A DNA stretch of 64,000 nt from Flavobacterium sp. N2820 (GCF_025947285.1 NZ_CP110008.1:2433001-2497000); one strand, 5' to 3'; positions 8,432 to 17,658 are shown, counted from the stretch's first letter. Made by a program: numbers and translations. The notes: generated by a model from the letters alone, not told the origin.

Positions 8432-9700
8432 ATGAAGTTTAATAGATTTAATACAGTTATTTTTATTGGTTTTTTTGCTATTGTAGGGGTTATCATCATG
8501 CAATTGTTTCTACTTAACCAAGCCTATATTTTTGAGAAAAAAGATGTAGAAGATAAAATCCATTTTGCATTGCAAGATGTGGTGGAGCGCATCTATAGAG
8601 ACAATAAATCAGAATTGCCGACTACAAATTTAATAAAAAAAGTCAGTGAAAATTATTTTATTGTTAATGTAAATGATGTTTTTGAAAATCAAATTTTAGA
8701 ACATTATTTAAAAACAGAATTTGAAAAAGTAAAATTAGAATTGGATTTTGAATATGCAATTTATGATTGTAGTTCAGAATCTATGGTATATGGAAATTAT
8801 GTTGCGGTTGATGGAAAAAAAGAAAGTGTTTGCGAAGATTGCTTTTCTAAGAACACCGATTTAACCTATTATTTTGCTATTCGGTTCCCACATGTTAAGC
8901 AAAGTTATTTTAGAAGTTTAAGTCAATATTGGGCATTTACTGCGGTTTTATTTTTGGTACTTATTATCTATGTCTATTCGGTTTTCTTAATGTTGCAACA
9001 AAAAAGGTATACTGATTTGCAAAAAGATTTTATTAACAACATGACGCATGAGTTCAAAACCCCACTGGCTTCAATTTTAATTGCTTCAAACTACGCTAAT
9101 TCCCAAAATGAAATAAAAGACAATCCAAAATTGTCAAAATACATGCAAATCATTATCAATCAGAGTAATAAGTTAAATCAACACATTGAAAAGATTTTGT
9201 ATGTGGCAAAAACAGATAGTAATCAAATTGTGTTAGAAAAAACTCAGGTTGATGTACAAGCTATCTTAGAGTTGGTTAAAGAGAATATTCAATTAAAACA
9301 CCAAAAAGACATTCAAATTGAGATAGGTTTACATAAAAAATATTTTGTTCTGGCAGATGAATTTCATTTTTATAATTTAATTTATAATGTTATTGACAAT
9401 GCTGTTAAGTATTCTGAAAGTGAAGTTAACATCCAAATAACATCCAAAGAAAACACTAAAGGATTACAATTGAATTTTTCAGATAAAGGCATCGGAATTC
9501 CACCAAATGACTTGCCTTTTGTGTTTGATAAATTTTATCGTGTTGCGCGTCAAGACAACAAAGATATTGAAGGTTTTGGAATAGGATTATCCTATGTTAA
9601 ACGCGTTTGCGAATGGCATAAATGGAATGTTTCTGTTAAAAATAATGAAGATAAAGGCATCACAGTGTCAATCCAAATAAATAAAAACGATTATGAGTAA
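8432..9700 (+). CDS. Sensor histidine kinase
   Basis: About 422 residues from the ATG at 8432. An upstream in-frame ATG at 8366 would add 22 residues; I prefer 8432 because it places the first membrane segment (about 7-28) at the N-terminus as in related kinases. A periplasmic sensor of about 140 residues with a Cys-x2-Cys (CEDC) is followed by a second membrane segment (about 168-188). The cytoplasmic part shows the H-box FINNMTHEFKTPLASI (phospho-acceptor His206), N-box NVIDNAVKYSE and G-boxes DKGIGIPP and GFGIGLSYVK. It overlaps the response regulator gene by 8 bp, so the two are coupled. Signal unknown. Confidence 0.88.
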   Translation: MKFNRFNTVIFIGFFAIVGVIIMQLFLLNQAYIFEKKDVEDKIHFALQDVVERIYRDNKSELPTTNLIKKVSENYFIVNVNDVFENQILEHYLKTEFEKVKLELDFEYAIYDCSSESMVYGNYVAVDGKKESVCEDCFSKNTDLTYYFAIRFPHVKQSYFRSLSQYWAFTAVLFLVLIIYVYSVFLMLQQKRYTDLQKDFINNMTHEFKTPLASILIASNYANSQNEIKDNPKLSKYMQIIINQSNKLNQHIEKILYVAKTDSNQIVLEKTQVDVQAILELVKENIQLKHQKDIQIEIGLHKKYFVLADEFHFYNLIYNVIDNAVKYSESEVNIQITSKENTKGLQLNFSDKGIGIPPNDLPFVFDKFYRVARQDNKDIEGFGIGLSYVKRVCEWHKWNVSVKNNEDKGITVSIQINKNDYE

Positions 9701-10379
9701 AAAGCGCATTTTATATGTAGAAGACGACGAAACTTTAGCGTTTTTAACAGCCGATAATTTAGAGCAACATTTTGAAGTCTCGCACTGTAATAATGGCAAA
9801 GAGGCCTTTCAATTGTTTTGCAAAGAAATTTTTGATTTGTGTGTTTTGGATATCATGTTGCCCGATATGGATGGTTTTGAAATTGCAACCGAAATTAGAA
9901 AACGAAATCAAGAAATTCCGATTATTTTCCTTTCTGCGAAAACCATGAAAGAAGACCGAATTAAAGGTTTGAAACTGGGTGCAGATGATTATTTAATAAA
10001 ACCGTATTCGATAGAAGAACTTATTTTAAAAATCGAAATTTTCTTAAACCGAAGCCAAAAATCGACCGATAATTCGACCCAAAAACAATATACTTTTGGC
10101 AGTTTTCATTTTGAACCTGAGAACTATTTACTAAAGAATGAAAGCCAAAATATCACGCTAACTGAAAGAGAAGCTTCGTTACTTAAGTTGTTTTTAGACA
10201 ATCCAAACACCGTTTTAAAACGCGAAAAAATTCTGATGGAATTGTGGGGTAGTGATGATTATTTTTTAGGCAGAAGTTTGGATGTTTTTATTTCTCGATT
10301 ACGAAAAATCATAAAAGAAGAAACCCACGTTAGAATTGAAAATATTCCGCGCGTGGGCTTTAAATTGGTGGTTGAGTAA
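9693..10379 (+). CDS. Response regulator, OmpR/PhoB family
   Basis: 228 residues: a receiver domain (1-120) with acidic pocket EDD (10-12), phospho-acceptor Asp53 in VLDIMLPDMDG and the conserved Lys in LIKPYS, then a winged-helix DNA-binding domain (about 130-226; LTEREASLLKLFLDN, SLDVFISRLRKII). It is the partner of the kinase that overlaps its start. It ends 4 bp from the convergent cytochrome c gene. Targets are unknown. Confidence 0.92.
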   Translation: MSKKRILYVEDDETLAFLTADNLEQHFEVSHCNNGKEAFQLFCKEIFDLCVLDIMLPDMDGFEIATEIRKRNQEIPIIFLSAKTMKEDRIKGLKLGADDYLIKPYSIEELILKIEIFLNRSQKSTDNSTQKQYTFGSFHFEPENYLLKNESQNITLTEREASLLKLFLDNPNTVLKREKILMELWGSDDYFLGRSLDVFISRLRKIIKEETHVRIENIPRVGFKLVVE

Positions 10380-10383
10380 TTGT

Positions 10384-10797
10384 TTATTCTAAACTCATCA
10401 TGTAAGCTTCTAATGCTTTTCGGTCTTCAGTAGACATAGCTTTTGTAATTACAAAATTGGCTTTCATAATCTCATATTGAGAAGCATCTACTAAAGGTTC
10501 CCCTTTGCCATTAATAAACGAAGCAATACTTGCGCCTTTTTCTTTGTAAATTTTAGCAATGTCTTTAATTGAAGGCCCAACGACTTTAACATCTGCTTTG
10601 TGACAAGTTGCACACGTTCCTTTTCCTTCAAAAAGTTCTTGTCCTTTTGCTAATAATGGATCAACTGTTGCTTCAGGTTGCGCTGTCGCATCTTTGTCAA
10701 CAGGATTTCCGTAGCTGTCGGTTTCTTTTTTTTCACCACAATTAGTCAGTGTAATTGCTAAGGCAAAAACGGCTAACGATTTTAATATAAGTTTCAT
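10384..10797 (-). CDS. Lipoprotein cytochrome c, class I (c551/c552-like)
   Basis: 137 residues. The lipoprotein signal ends at LTNC (lipidated Cys20), followed by a low-complexity linker and a single heme c domain with CATCH (Cys62, Cys65, His66) and a Met ligand probably in ITKAMSTED. A small membrane-tethered electron carrier facing the periplasm, likely serving a terminal oxidase. The spacer upstream holds a perfect CRP/FNR-type palindrome and an inverted repeat, so expression may respond to oxygen or carbon state. Confidence 0.88.
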   Translation of the reverse strand: MKLILKSLAVFALAITLTNCGEKKETDSYGNPVDKDATAQPEATVDPLLAKGQELFEGKGTCATCHKADVKVVGPSIKDIAKIYKEKGASIASFINGKGEPLVDASQYEIMKANFVITKAMSTEDRKALEAYMMSLE

Positions 10798-10816
10798 GTT
10801 TATAAAGTTTAGAAAT

Positions 10817-10839
10817 ATCGATAAAATTACACTATCGAT
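10817..10839. promoter_or_regulatory. Inverted repeat ATCGATA-N9-TATCGAT upstream of cytochrome c gene
   Basis: Arms 10817-10823 and 10833-10839, about 20-40 bp upstream of the cytochrome c start. No T-run follows, so an operator is more likely than a terminator. Function is inferred from position only. Confidence 0.4.
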
Positions 10840-10850
10840 TTTACTCAGAA

Positions 10851-10866
10851 TGTGACAAATGTCACA
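10851..10866. promoter_or_regulatory. CRP/FNR-family type palindrome TGTGACAAATGTCACA
   Basis: A perfect 16-bp inverted repeat that matches the classic TGTGA-N6-TCACA binding site. It lies immediately downstream of the hemB stop codon and about 54 bp upstream of the cytochrome c start. No T-run on either strand, so it is not a standard terminator. Confidence 0.5.
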
Positions 10867-11862
10867 TTACTTATTTAATAAAATAGCTGCTTCTTTGGCA
10901 AAATAGGTTGAAATTAGACTTGCACCTGCTCTTTTAATACACATTAATTGTTCCATCATAATTTTATCATGATCTAACCAGCCTCTTTCGGCAGCCGCTT
11001 TAATCATGGCATATTCTCCCGAAACATGAAAAACCGTTACTGGAACATCAACTGCATTTTTAACTTCTCTAACAATATCTAAATAAGCAATTCCGGGTTT
11101 TACCATAACCATATCTGCTCCTTCTTCTACATCCCATAATGCTTCTTTAACCGCTTCAATTCGATTGGCGTAATCCATTTGATACGTTTTTTTGTCTTTC
11201 GGCACTGCTACATCGGCTTCTTTTGGAGCACTATCTAAAGCATCTCTAAAAGGGCCATAAAACGCTGAAGCATATTTAGCCGAATAACTCATAATTCCTA
11301 CATTTTGAAAACCTGCAGCATCTAAACCTTGTCGTAAACGCAATACACGACCGTCCATCATGTCACTTGGTGCAACAAAATCGGCTCCAGCTTGTGCGTG
11401 AGAAACGGCCATTTTTACTAAAGCATCGTTAGTTGCATCATTAGCAATATCGCCGTTTTCAATGATTCCATCATGACCATAAATTGAGTAAGGATCAAGT
11501 GCTACATCTGGCATTACAATCATTTCAGGGCAAGCTTTTTTGATAGCACGAATCGCTTTTTGCATCAAACCATTATCATTCCAAGCTTCTTTACCAGTAT
11601 TATCTTTTAATGATTCATCTACTTTAACATAAATATTCACCGCACGAATTCCCAAAGCAAAAAGTTCTTTTACTTCTTCAACAGTCAAATCTATTGAACG
11701 ACGAAATATTCCAGGCATTGACGAAATTTCAGATTTGTAATTCTCGCCTTCAGCAATAAACATAGGAAACATAAAATCTGCCGGACTTAAACTGGTTTCA
11801 CGAACTAAACTTCTTATGGATTCGTTTACGCGCAATCTTCTACCTCTGTGTAATGGAAACAT
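10867..11862 (-). CDS. hemB: Delta-aminolevulinic acid dehydratase (porphobilinogen synthase)
   Basis: 331 residues, usual length. Condenses two 5-aminolevulinate molecules to porphobilinogen, second step after ALA formation in heme synthesis. The Schiff-base lysines are visible in MSYSAKYASA (Lys196) and MVMVKPGIAY (Lys255). The metal-binding segment is DVALDPYSIYGHDG (119-132), with Asp in place of the three Cys of zinc enzymes, so it belongs to the magnesium-type group. It lies apart from the main hem operon, divergent from a lipoprotein gene. Confidence 0.95.
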   Translation of the reverse strand: MFPLHRGRRLRVNESIRSLVRETSLSPADFMFPMFIAEGENYKSEISSMPGIFRRSIDLTVEEVKELFALGIRAVNIYVKVDESLKDNTGKEAWNDNGLMQKAIRAIKKACPEMIVMPDVALDPYSIYGHDGIIENGDIANDATNDALVKMAVSHAQAGADFVAPSDMMDGRVLRLRQGLDAAGFQNVGIMSYSAKYASAFYGPFRDALDSAPKEADVAVPKDKKTYQMDYANRIEAVKEALWDVEEGADMVMVKPGIAYLDIVREVKNAVDVPVTVFHVSGEYAMIKAAAERGWLDHDKIMMEQLMCIKRAGASLISTYFAKEAAILLNK

Positions 11863-11951
11863 AATTTGTATTTCAAATATTAAAGCGTAAAGTTAGTTAT
11901 TTTTACCGAAATTCTTTCTTTTACAATTGATAGTATTGTGTTAATTTATAC

Positions 11952-11959
11952 TATTTTTG
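11952..11959 (+). promoter_or_regulatory. Promoter TTG-N22-TATTTTTG for lipoprotein gene
   Basis: A -7 match TATTTTTG at 11952-11959 with TTG at 11927-11929. It ends only 4 bp before the ATG at 11964, so the mRNA would be almost leaderless. Confidence 0.5.
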
Positions 11960-11963
11960 TCCT

Positions 11964-12596
11964 ATGAAAAAGCTATTCATTTTAAGCATTTGTCTCCTGC
12001 TAACCAGTTGTTTTGAAATAACTGAAAAAATTAAACACAACAGTAATCAAAGCGGTGATTATAGCTTAGTGATTGATTTTTCTAATTCTTGGCTGAAAAC
12101 TAAATCGGCTATTTTGTTAGAAGAAGTGGATGGTGTGAGCATTCCAAATGAAGAAGATATCAAATCAAAATTAGCGCAATTTAGAGCCGATGCCTCTAAA
12201 ATAAAAGGGACTTCAAAAATTTCTACCTCGTATGATTTTAATACTTATGTGTTTAAAATTAATTTCTCATACAATTCTATAGAAACATTGAATGCAGTTT
12301 TGAACACAATTGATAAGAAAAACACATTGGTTCATTTTAAAAATAATAATGGAAGATTTGAACGGATAGCTTCATATCCATTGCCAAAAGATTTAGCTAA
12401 AAAAGAAGACAAAAAAGAAGATTTACTTGAGGCAAATATTACAGCAGTTTATACCTTTGACAAAGATGTTGCCACAGTTCAAAATCCGAATTCTAAACTT
12501 TCAAAATCAAAAAAAACAGTGTTTTTAAAACAAAATATATGGAATGTTTTAAACAACAATAAACTGATGAATAATTCCATAAGTTTTAATCCTTAA
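11964..12596 (+). CDS. Hypothetical lipoprotein
   Basis: 210 residues with a lipoprotein signal (MKKLFILSICLLLTSC, lipidated Cys16). The rest is soluble and rich in Lys, Asn and Ser; residues 30-115 look like an alpha/beta domain and about 130-200 carry a lysine-rich linker (KKEDKKED) and tail. No family recognised. It is 6 bp ahead of the next gene, a large secreted protein, so the pair likely forms an operon and may act together at the envelope. Confidence 0.7.
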   Translation: MKKLFILSICLLLTSCFEITEKIKHNSNQSGDYSLVIDFSNSWLKTKSAILLEEVDGVSIPNEEDIKSKLAQFRADASKIKGTSKISTSYDFNTYVFKINFSYNSIETLNAVLNTIDKKNTLVHFKNNNGRFERIASYPLPKDLAKKEDKKEDLLEANITAVYTFDKDVATVQNPNSKLSKSKKTVFLKQNIWNVLNNNKLMNNSISFNP

Positions 12597-12602
12597 TTTA
12601 AT

Positions 12603-14501
12603 ATGAGAACGTATTTTTATTTATTATTTGCCCTTCCAGTCTTACTTTTCAGTCAAAACAATTCAAAAGAGCACGACTATTTTATTCAATTTAACACACC
12701 ACAATTTGCTAAAAAAGTCAATATTGATGAGTTGTTCAATCACAAAGCGTTTAAAAGTTTTAATAGAGAAAATTCAGATTTTAAGCTTAACGATTTTATT
12801 TCATATATAAATCAATCAAAACCAGTTGTAATTCATGGAAATTTCACAGATAGTATTGCGTATTATCAAATGACATTTCCGCTGAAAGACGCAAAAGGAT
12901 TGACAAATTTTATTCAAAATAAAGTTGATAAAATCAATACAAATACAACAGATTCAATAGTTGATGCAATTAAAATACATTCAAAATATAGTGTTTATTC
13001 TCCAAAAAACAACGACTATACTTTAGCTTGGAACAACAATAATTTTATTGTTTATGGCCTTGTTGAAAACAATTATGCGCAACCAAAATATGCTTATGAC
13101 TATAGTGCTGAAGTTGATAGCGCAGCAGTCGCATACGATGAAGAATATTATGAAGAGGAATATGAAGACGCACCAATTGAAGTAATTGAAGTGGAAGAAG
13201 TTGGGGTTGAAGAGGTTGAGGATATCGTTTTGCCACCCGCTCCGGTACAAAGGCCTCTAGAAGCTGTTACAGATGAAAACTGGGAAGACGATGAGGAAAC
13301 AGATTATGATGATGATTTATATTATAATAAATGGTTAGCAGATCGTGAAAATGAAGTAATTCAAGAACGAAGAGAAAAACAAGTAAAACAAGAAGAACAA
13401 GTAGCCCTTTTGTTTGATAACGATTTTGTATTTCCTTCTTCGGATAAAATTAACACAAAAGCCGATATTTCTTCGTGGGTGGATTATCAATCGGTTTATG
13501 GCAAAATGAATTCATTTTATTACTTGTTTAGAACATTTACACCAAATCAAAACACGGCTTCTTATAAAAACGTGGTAAAAGGAATGAATGTTGATTTTTA
13601 TTTTGAAAACGACAAAGCAAGAATGGAGCAAACGATTGAATATTCGGAATCGTTAGCAAAAGTTATGGGAAAAATAATTGATAGAAAACCAAATAAAAAT
13701 AGTTACAATTATTTTCCAAAAGAAACGCCGTTGGCTTATATGTCATATCATTCAAGCACCGAACAGGTTTTGAAAAGTTACCCAGAGATTACGGAGCAAA
13801 TTTTAGCAAATTTACCATTTGATCAACAAGATACGGAAATCATTACTGACTTGGTAAGTACAATTGTTGATGAAGAGGCTACAGCAACGCTTTTTGATGG
13901 AGATTTTTCAATGTTTTTACATAGTATGGAACCGTATGAGTATACATACACTGGTATTTCGTATGATGAAGATTACAACCAAGTCAAGGAAGAAAAAACC
14001 ATGACTAAAACAAGACCTATTTTCACTATGATTATGACATCAACACATCCAACAATGGGTGATAAATTATTGAATTTAGGCGTAAGAAAAAATGTATTAG
14101 TAAAAGAAGGTAATCATTATGTTGTAAAAGAATTTACAGAAGTTGGAAAATTAGCATTGTTAAAAGACGGTGATGTTTTTGTAATTACAAATGGATTAAA
14201 TTACTTGAATAATGGTTCAAAATCAGATTTTTCTAAACAAGTTAAAAAAGAGTTGAGTAAGAATTATTTATACGGCAACTTCGAAATGCAACGTTTCATG
14301 AAAAGCATGTTGATGTCTGAAAATTTCGGGAAAGACACCGAAAAAATGCTAAAAGTGAGCAATCAGTTTAAAAACATAGAATTCAAATCTTCAAACAAAA
14401 TAAAAGGGAATAAAATGAAAGTTGAAATGGAAATGAATTCCAACTTTTCAGATAAAAATATTATTTTACAAACGTTGGATTTAGTTGATTATTTAAACTA
14501 G
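12603..14501 (+). CDS. Hypothetical secreted protein with acidic insert
   Basis: 632 residues: signal peptide (about 1-18, ending LLFSQ), an N-terminal domain (20-160), a strongly acidic, Glu/Asp/Tyr-rich low-complexity insert (about 165-260, EEYYEEEYEDAP), then a C-terminal domain (270-632). The layout (secreted, roughly 600 residues, with short motifs such as LFDGDFSMFLH) recalls DUF4836/DUF3352-like proteins of Bacteroidetes, but I cannot confirm this by eye. Transcribed with the preceding lipoprotein gene and ended by a strong terminator. Function unknown. Confidence 0.75.
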   Translation: MRTYFYLLFALPVLLFSQNNSKEHDYFIQFNTPQFAKKVNIDELFNHKAFKSFNRENSDFKLNDFISYINQSKPVVIHGNFTDSIAYYQMTFPLKDAKGLTNFIQNKVDKINTNTTDSIVDAIKIHSKYSVYSPKNNDYTLAWNNNNFIVYGLVENNYAQPKYAYDYSAEVDSAAVAYDEEYYEEEYEDAPIEVIEVEEVGVEEVEDIVLPPAPVQRPLEAVTDENWEDDEETDYDDDLYYNKWLADRENEVIQERREKQVKQEEQVALLFDNDFVFPSSDKINTKADISSWVDYQSVYGKMNSFYYLFRTFTPNQNTASYKNVVKGMNVDFYFENDKARMEQTIEYSESLAKVMGKIIDRKPNKNSYNYFPKETPLAYMSYHSSTEQVLKSYPEITEQILANLPFDQQDTEIITDLVSTIVDEEATATLFDGDFSMFLHSMEPYEYTYTGISYDEDYNQVKEEKTMTKTRPIFTMIMTSTHPTMGDKLLNLGVRKNVLVKEGNHYVVKEFTEVGKLALLKDGDVFVITNGLNYLNNGSKSDFSKQVKKELSKNYLYGNFEMQRFMKSMLMSENFGKDTEKMLKVSNQFKNIEFKSSNKIKGNKMKVEMEMNSNFSDKNIILQTLDLVDYLN

Positions 14502-14520
14502 ACAAAGGAAAAAATAAAAA

Positions 14521-14551
14521 ACTCCGCTATTTTTAATAGCGGAGTTTTTTT
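14521..14551. terminator. Bidirectional Rho-independent terminator
   Basis: ACTCCGCTATT (14521-14531), loop TTT, AATAGCGGAGT (14535-14545) followed by seven T; A-rich on the left, so it also works on the minus strand. It ends both the plus-strand pair (12603-14501) and the long hem operon on the minus strand. Confidence 0.92.
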
Positions 14552-15452
14552 ATACCCAATCAACAGGTTTTGCTAATACTTTGATCAATTTTTCTTCTTC
14601 ACTTCCTGGTTCTGGATGATGGTCATATACCCATTGTACATGTGGTGGTAAACTCATCAAAATACTTTCAATTCTTCCGTTGGTTTTTAGCCCGAAAAGG
14701 GTGCCTTTATCATGAACTAAATTGAATTCTACATAACGACCACGACGAATTTCTTGCCATGTGCGTTGCGCCTCCGTATAAGGTAAATCTTTTCTTTTTT
14801 CCACAATGGGAACATACGCTTGTAAGAAAGAATTTCCAACTTCTGAAACGAAATTGAACCAATCTTCCATCGACATTTGCTCGGTTGCTTTTAAGTAATC
14901 GAAAAACAAACCGCCAATTCCACGAGCTTCAAATCTATGTGCGTTCCAAAAGTATTCGTCGCATTTCTTTTTATAGTTCGGATAAAATTCAGGGTTATGT
15001 TTGTCGCAAGCATTTTTACAAGTTTGATGAAAATGTTTGGCATCTTCTTCAAACAAATAATAAGGAGTTAAATCTTGTCCGCCGCCAAACCATTGATTAA
15101 TGATTTTTCCATTTTCATCATACATTTCAAAATAGCGCCAATTGGCATGAACCGTTGGCACCATCGGATTTTTCGGATGAATTACTAAACTTAATCCGCA
15201 AGCGAAAAAATCGGCTTCTCCTACACCAAACATCTTTTGCATGGTATCAGGTAATTTTCCATGAACGGCTGAGATATTCACACCACCTTTTTCAAAAACG
15301 TTTCCGTTTTCAATAACACGGGTGCGACCGCCACCACCTTCTGGTCGTTCCCAAATGTCTTCACGAAATTTGGTGCTGCCATCAATGTTCTCTAACCCTT
15401 TACAGATTTGATCTTGCAGGGTTTGTATGTAGGTGTAAAATTTATTTTTCAT
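14550..15452 (-). CDS. hemF: Oxygen-dependent coproporphyrinogen III oxidase
   Basis: 300 residues, normal length. Converts coproporphyrinogen III to protoporphyrinogen IX using O2. Family signatures are visible: GGGGRTRVIENG near 39-50, the WRYFEMYD segment, WFGGGQDLTPYY near 121-132, and the C-terminal RRGRYVEFNLVHDKGT. Last gene of the hem operon; its start overlaps the end of the membrane-protein gene by 11 bp, implying coupled translation. Being O2 dependent, it supports an aerobic life style; the O2-independent HemN is not in the window. Confidence 0.96.
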   Translation of the reverse strand: MKNKFYTYIQTLQDQICKGLENIDGSTKFREDIWERPEGGGGRTRVIENGNVFEKGGVNISAVHGKLPDTMQKMFGVGEADFFACGLSLVIHPKNPMVPTVHANWRYFEMYDENGKIINQWFGGGQDLTPYYLFEEDAKHFHQTCKNACDKHNPEFYPNYKKKCDEYFWNAHRFEARGIGGLFFDYLKATEQMSMEDWFNFVSEVGNSFLQAYVPIVEKRKDLPYTEAQRTWQEIRRGRYVEFNLVHDKGTLFGLKTNGRIESILMSLPPHVQWVYDHHPEPGSEEEKLIKVLAKPVDWV

Positions 15453-15930
15453 TTTTCAACAAGTAGGTTACCAACAAAAGCATTATTAAATAAATACCAA
15501 TTTGTTTTAGAATTTCCAATATGAATATTACCATATCACAATCGCCATCAAAGCAAATTATTTTTCCAGAAAAAATAAAATTAGAAATTATAAAAAGTAT
15601 TGAAATTATATAGATTAGTAAATTAGATTTTCTTACTTTTTTTATCCAAAATAATTGACTTAATATGGGATAGGTGAACATTAAAAACCATCCATTAAAC
15701 CAATATTTGCCACTAAATCGATGAATTAAACTTTTATCTAAAAACAAACAAGTACACCACAACATTATATAAATAATTCCTGAGCATTTAATTATATATA
15801 GCGATGAATTTATAAGTTTTCTAGTATTGATTTTTAAAACAACATCAAAATAAAGTAATATAAAAGTAACTATTCCAAAACCCAAAAAAACAGGTTGAAT
15901 GATGTTACTGTTTATAAAATCTTCTTTCAT
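15442..15930 (-). CDS. Hypothetical membrane protein inside the hem operon
   Basis: 162 residues with about five hydrophobic segments (roughly 13-30, 42-62, 75-92, 102-122 and 138-157). No motif recognised; a few Cys residues occur (CSGIIYIMLWCTC; CFDGDC). It lies 12 bp after hemE and overlaps hemF by 11 bp, so it is made from the heme transcript. The AT-rich codon use is unlike the hem genes, pointing to weak constraint or later insertion. It could be a passenger or a heme-related membrane factor; nothing in the sequence decides. Confidence 0.65.
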   Translation of the reverse strand: MKEDFINSNIIQPVFLGFGIVTFILLYFDVVLKINTRKLINSSLYIIKCSGIIYIMLWCTCLFLDKSLIHRFSGKYWFNGWFLMFTYPILSQLFWIKKVRKSNLLIYIISILFIISNFIFSGKIICFDGDCDMVIFILEILKQIGIYLIMLLLVTYLLKNEK

Positions 15931-15942
15931 TTTAAAACATCT

Positions 15943-16968
15943 TTACTTCTTATATTCCTTCACTGCCTCAACGAACGCTTTAGCATGATCCACAGGAATA
16001 TTTGGTAAAATACCGTGACCTAAGTTTACTATGTATTTGTCTTTTCCGAATTCATCAATCATTTCATGTACCATTTTTTTGATGGTTGGAATAGGAGAAA
16101 GTAAACGACTTGGGTCGAAATTCCCTTGTAAAGTAATGTCACCACCTGTTAAATAACGGGCGTTTCTTGGCGAACATGTCCAATCTACTCCTAAAGCTGA
16201 TGCTTTTGATTTTGCCATGTCGTTTAAGGCAAACCAACACCCTTTTCCAAATACGATAACCTCCGTTTCTTCGGCTAAAGCTTCAACAATTTGATTGATG
16301 TATTGCCATGAAAATTCTTGATAATCCACAGGAGAAAGCATTCCGCCCCAAGAGTCAAAAATCTGAATCGCATTACAACCTGCTTTTACTTTTTCTTTTA
16401 AGTATAAAATTGTGGTATCCGTGATTTTTTGCAATAATAAGTGAGCCGCTACTGGGTTTGAAAAGCAAAATCCTTTAGCCGTATCAAAACTTTTGGAACC
16501 TTTTCCTTCCACAGCATAACAAAAAATTGTCCAAGGCGAACCAGCAAAACCAATTAATGGCACTTCGTCGTTCAACATTTCTTTGGTTAATTTTACCGCA
16601 TCCATCACATAACCTAAAGTTTCGTGAATATTCGGCACAAAAACCTGATTTACTTGTTCAGCAGTACGAATTGGATTTGGAATTATCGGACCTAAATTGT
16701 CTTTTAATTCTACGTGAATTCCCATCGCTCTTGGCACTACCAAAATATCCGAAAATAAAATTGCTGCATCTGGTTTTACAATACGAATGGGTTGCACGGT
16801 AATTTCAGCTGCTAATTCTGGAGTTTCGCAACGGGTGAAAAAATCATATTTATCGCGTAAAGCTCTAAATTCTGGTAAATATCTTCCTGCTTGACGCATC
16901 ATCCAAACGGGTGGACGTTCAACTGTTTCTCCTTTTAATGCTCTTAAAAATAAATCGTTCTTAATCAT
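15943..16968 (-). CDS. hemE: Uroporphyrinogen decarboxylase
   Basis: 341 residues. Decarboxylates the four acetate side chains of uroporphyrinogen III to give coproporphyrinogen III. The family signature [16 protein letters not shown] is near the N-terminus (19-34) and [12 protein letters not shown] (about 72-83) holds the catalytic Asp. C-terminal [18 protein letters not shown] is also typical. It sits in the hem operon between hemD (29 bp spacer with a tandem heptamer) and a small membrane protein. Confidence 0.96.
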   Translation of the reverse strand: MIKNDLFLRALKGETVERPPVWMMRQAGRYLPEFRALRDKYDFFTRCETPELAAEITVQPIRIVKPDAAILFSDILVVPRAMGIHVELKDNLGPIIPNPIRTAEQVNQVFVPNIHETLGYVMDAVKLTKEMLNDEVPLIGFAGSPWTIFCYAVEGKGSKSFDTAKGFCFSNPVAAHLLLQKITDTTILYLKEKVKAGCNAIQIFDSWGGMLSPVDYQEFSWQYINQIVEALAEETEVIVFGKGCWFALNDMAKSKASALGVDWTCSPRNARYLTGGDITLQGNFDPSRLLSPIPTIKKMVHEMIDEFGKDKYIVNLGHGILPNIPVDHAKAFVEAVKEYKK

Positions 16969-16972
16969 TTTT

Positions 16973-16987
16973 TATGCTTTATGCTTT
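16973..16987. repeat. Tandem heptamer TATGCTT x2 between hemD and hemE
   Basis: TATGCTT at 16973-16979 and 16980-16986, followed by AAGCAATAGGCTATAAGC, which contains further related words. It fills the only sizeable spacer inside the hem operon. Confidence 0.5.
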
Positions 16988-16997
16988 AAGCAATAGG

Positions 16998-17657
16998 CTA
17001 TAAGCGTTTATAATATTTTATTACTTCGGTAATTACATTTTCAACTGTTGGTTGTGCTGCAATTACAATATTTTCTGTTTTGTTTTCTAATGCTTTGGCA
17101 GTGGTGGTTCCAATGCAAAAACACGTTTTATTATCTAATGAATTGTTTTCCAAAAAACTATTTACTCCAGACGGACTAAAAAATAAAACGCCATCAAAAG
17201 GTTTTTTTATTTGGTGTGGTTTTAGTTTGGTTTCATATACGACAAATTCGTTGTATGCGATTTTATTTTGCTGAAAATAATTTGGAATTGTATTTTTTCT
17301 GATGTTTCCACAGAAAAACGTAAACGAATTGCTTTTGTATTTTGCATCAATTATTTGAATTAAATCTTCAGCATAATTAGCATTTTCAATGACTTTGAAA
17401 CCGTTTTTTTCTAGAAAATTTTTGGTTTTGCTTCCTACACACAAACAAGAAATTGAATGAACGTTTGTTACTTCCGATTTTAATACACTTTTTACAGCTT
17501 TTTTACTTGTAAAAACTAGGTAATTGTTTAGTTGAGGCGTTTTAAAAGAAACAGATTTGGTTTGAATAAAATTCTTTTCTACAAGTTCAATTTTGGCATC
17601 AGAAAACTTCTTTTTTAATGCTTTAGAAAGTTTTTTTGTAGAGAGAATTTGGTTCAT
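16998..17657 (-). CDS. hemD: Uroporphyrinogen-III synthase
   Basis: 219 residues, the low end of this very divergent family. Closes hydroxymethylbilane with inversion of ring D. Two similar alpha/beta halves can be seen, with the conserved FFSPSGVNSFL (about 152-162) and CIGTTTAKALE (about 178-188) segments that mark HemD. Context between hemC/ktrAB and hemE supports the call strongly. It starts 1 bp after the ktrA stop. Confidence 0.9.
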   Translation of the reverse strand: MNQILSTKKLSKALKKKFSDAKIELVEKNFIQTKSVSFKTPQLNNYLVFTSKKAVKSVLKSEVTNVHSISCLCVGSKTKNFLEKNGFKVIENANYAEDLIQIIDAKYKSNSFTFFCGNIRKNTIPNYFQQNKIAYNEFVVYETKLKPHQIKKPFDGVLFFSPSGVNSFLENNSLDNKTCFCIGTTTAKALENKTENIVIAAQPTVENVITEVIKYYKRL

Positions 17658-17658
17658 T

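Noticed and set aside
13023..13250. Minus-strand frames inside the acidic region of the 632-residue protein
   Set aside because: They are mirror products of the Glu/Asp-rich coding sequence; no independent support.
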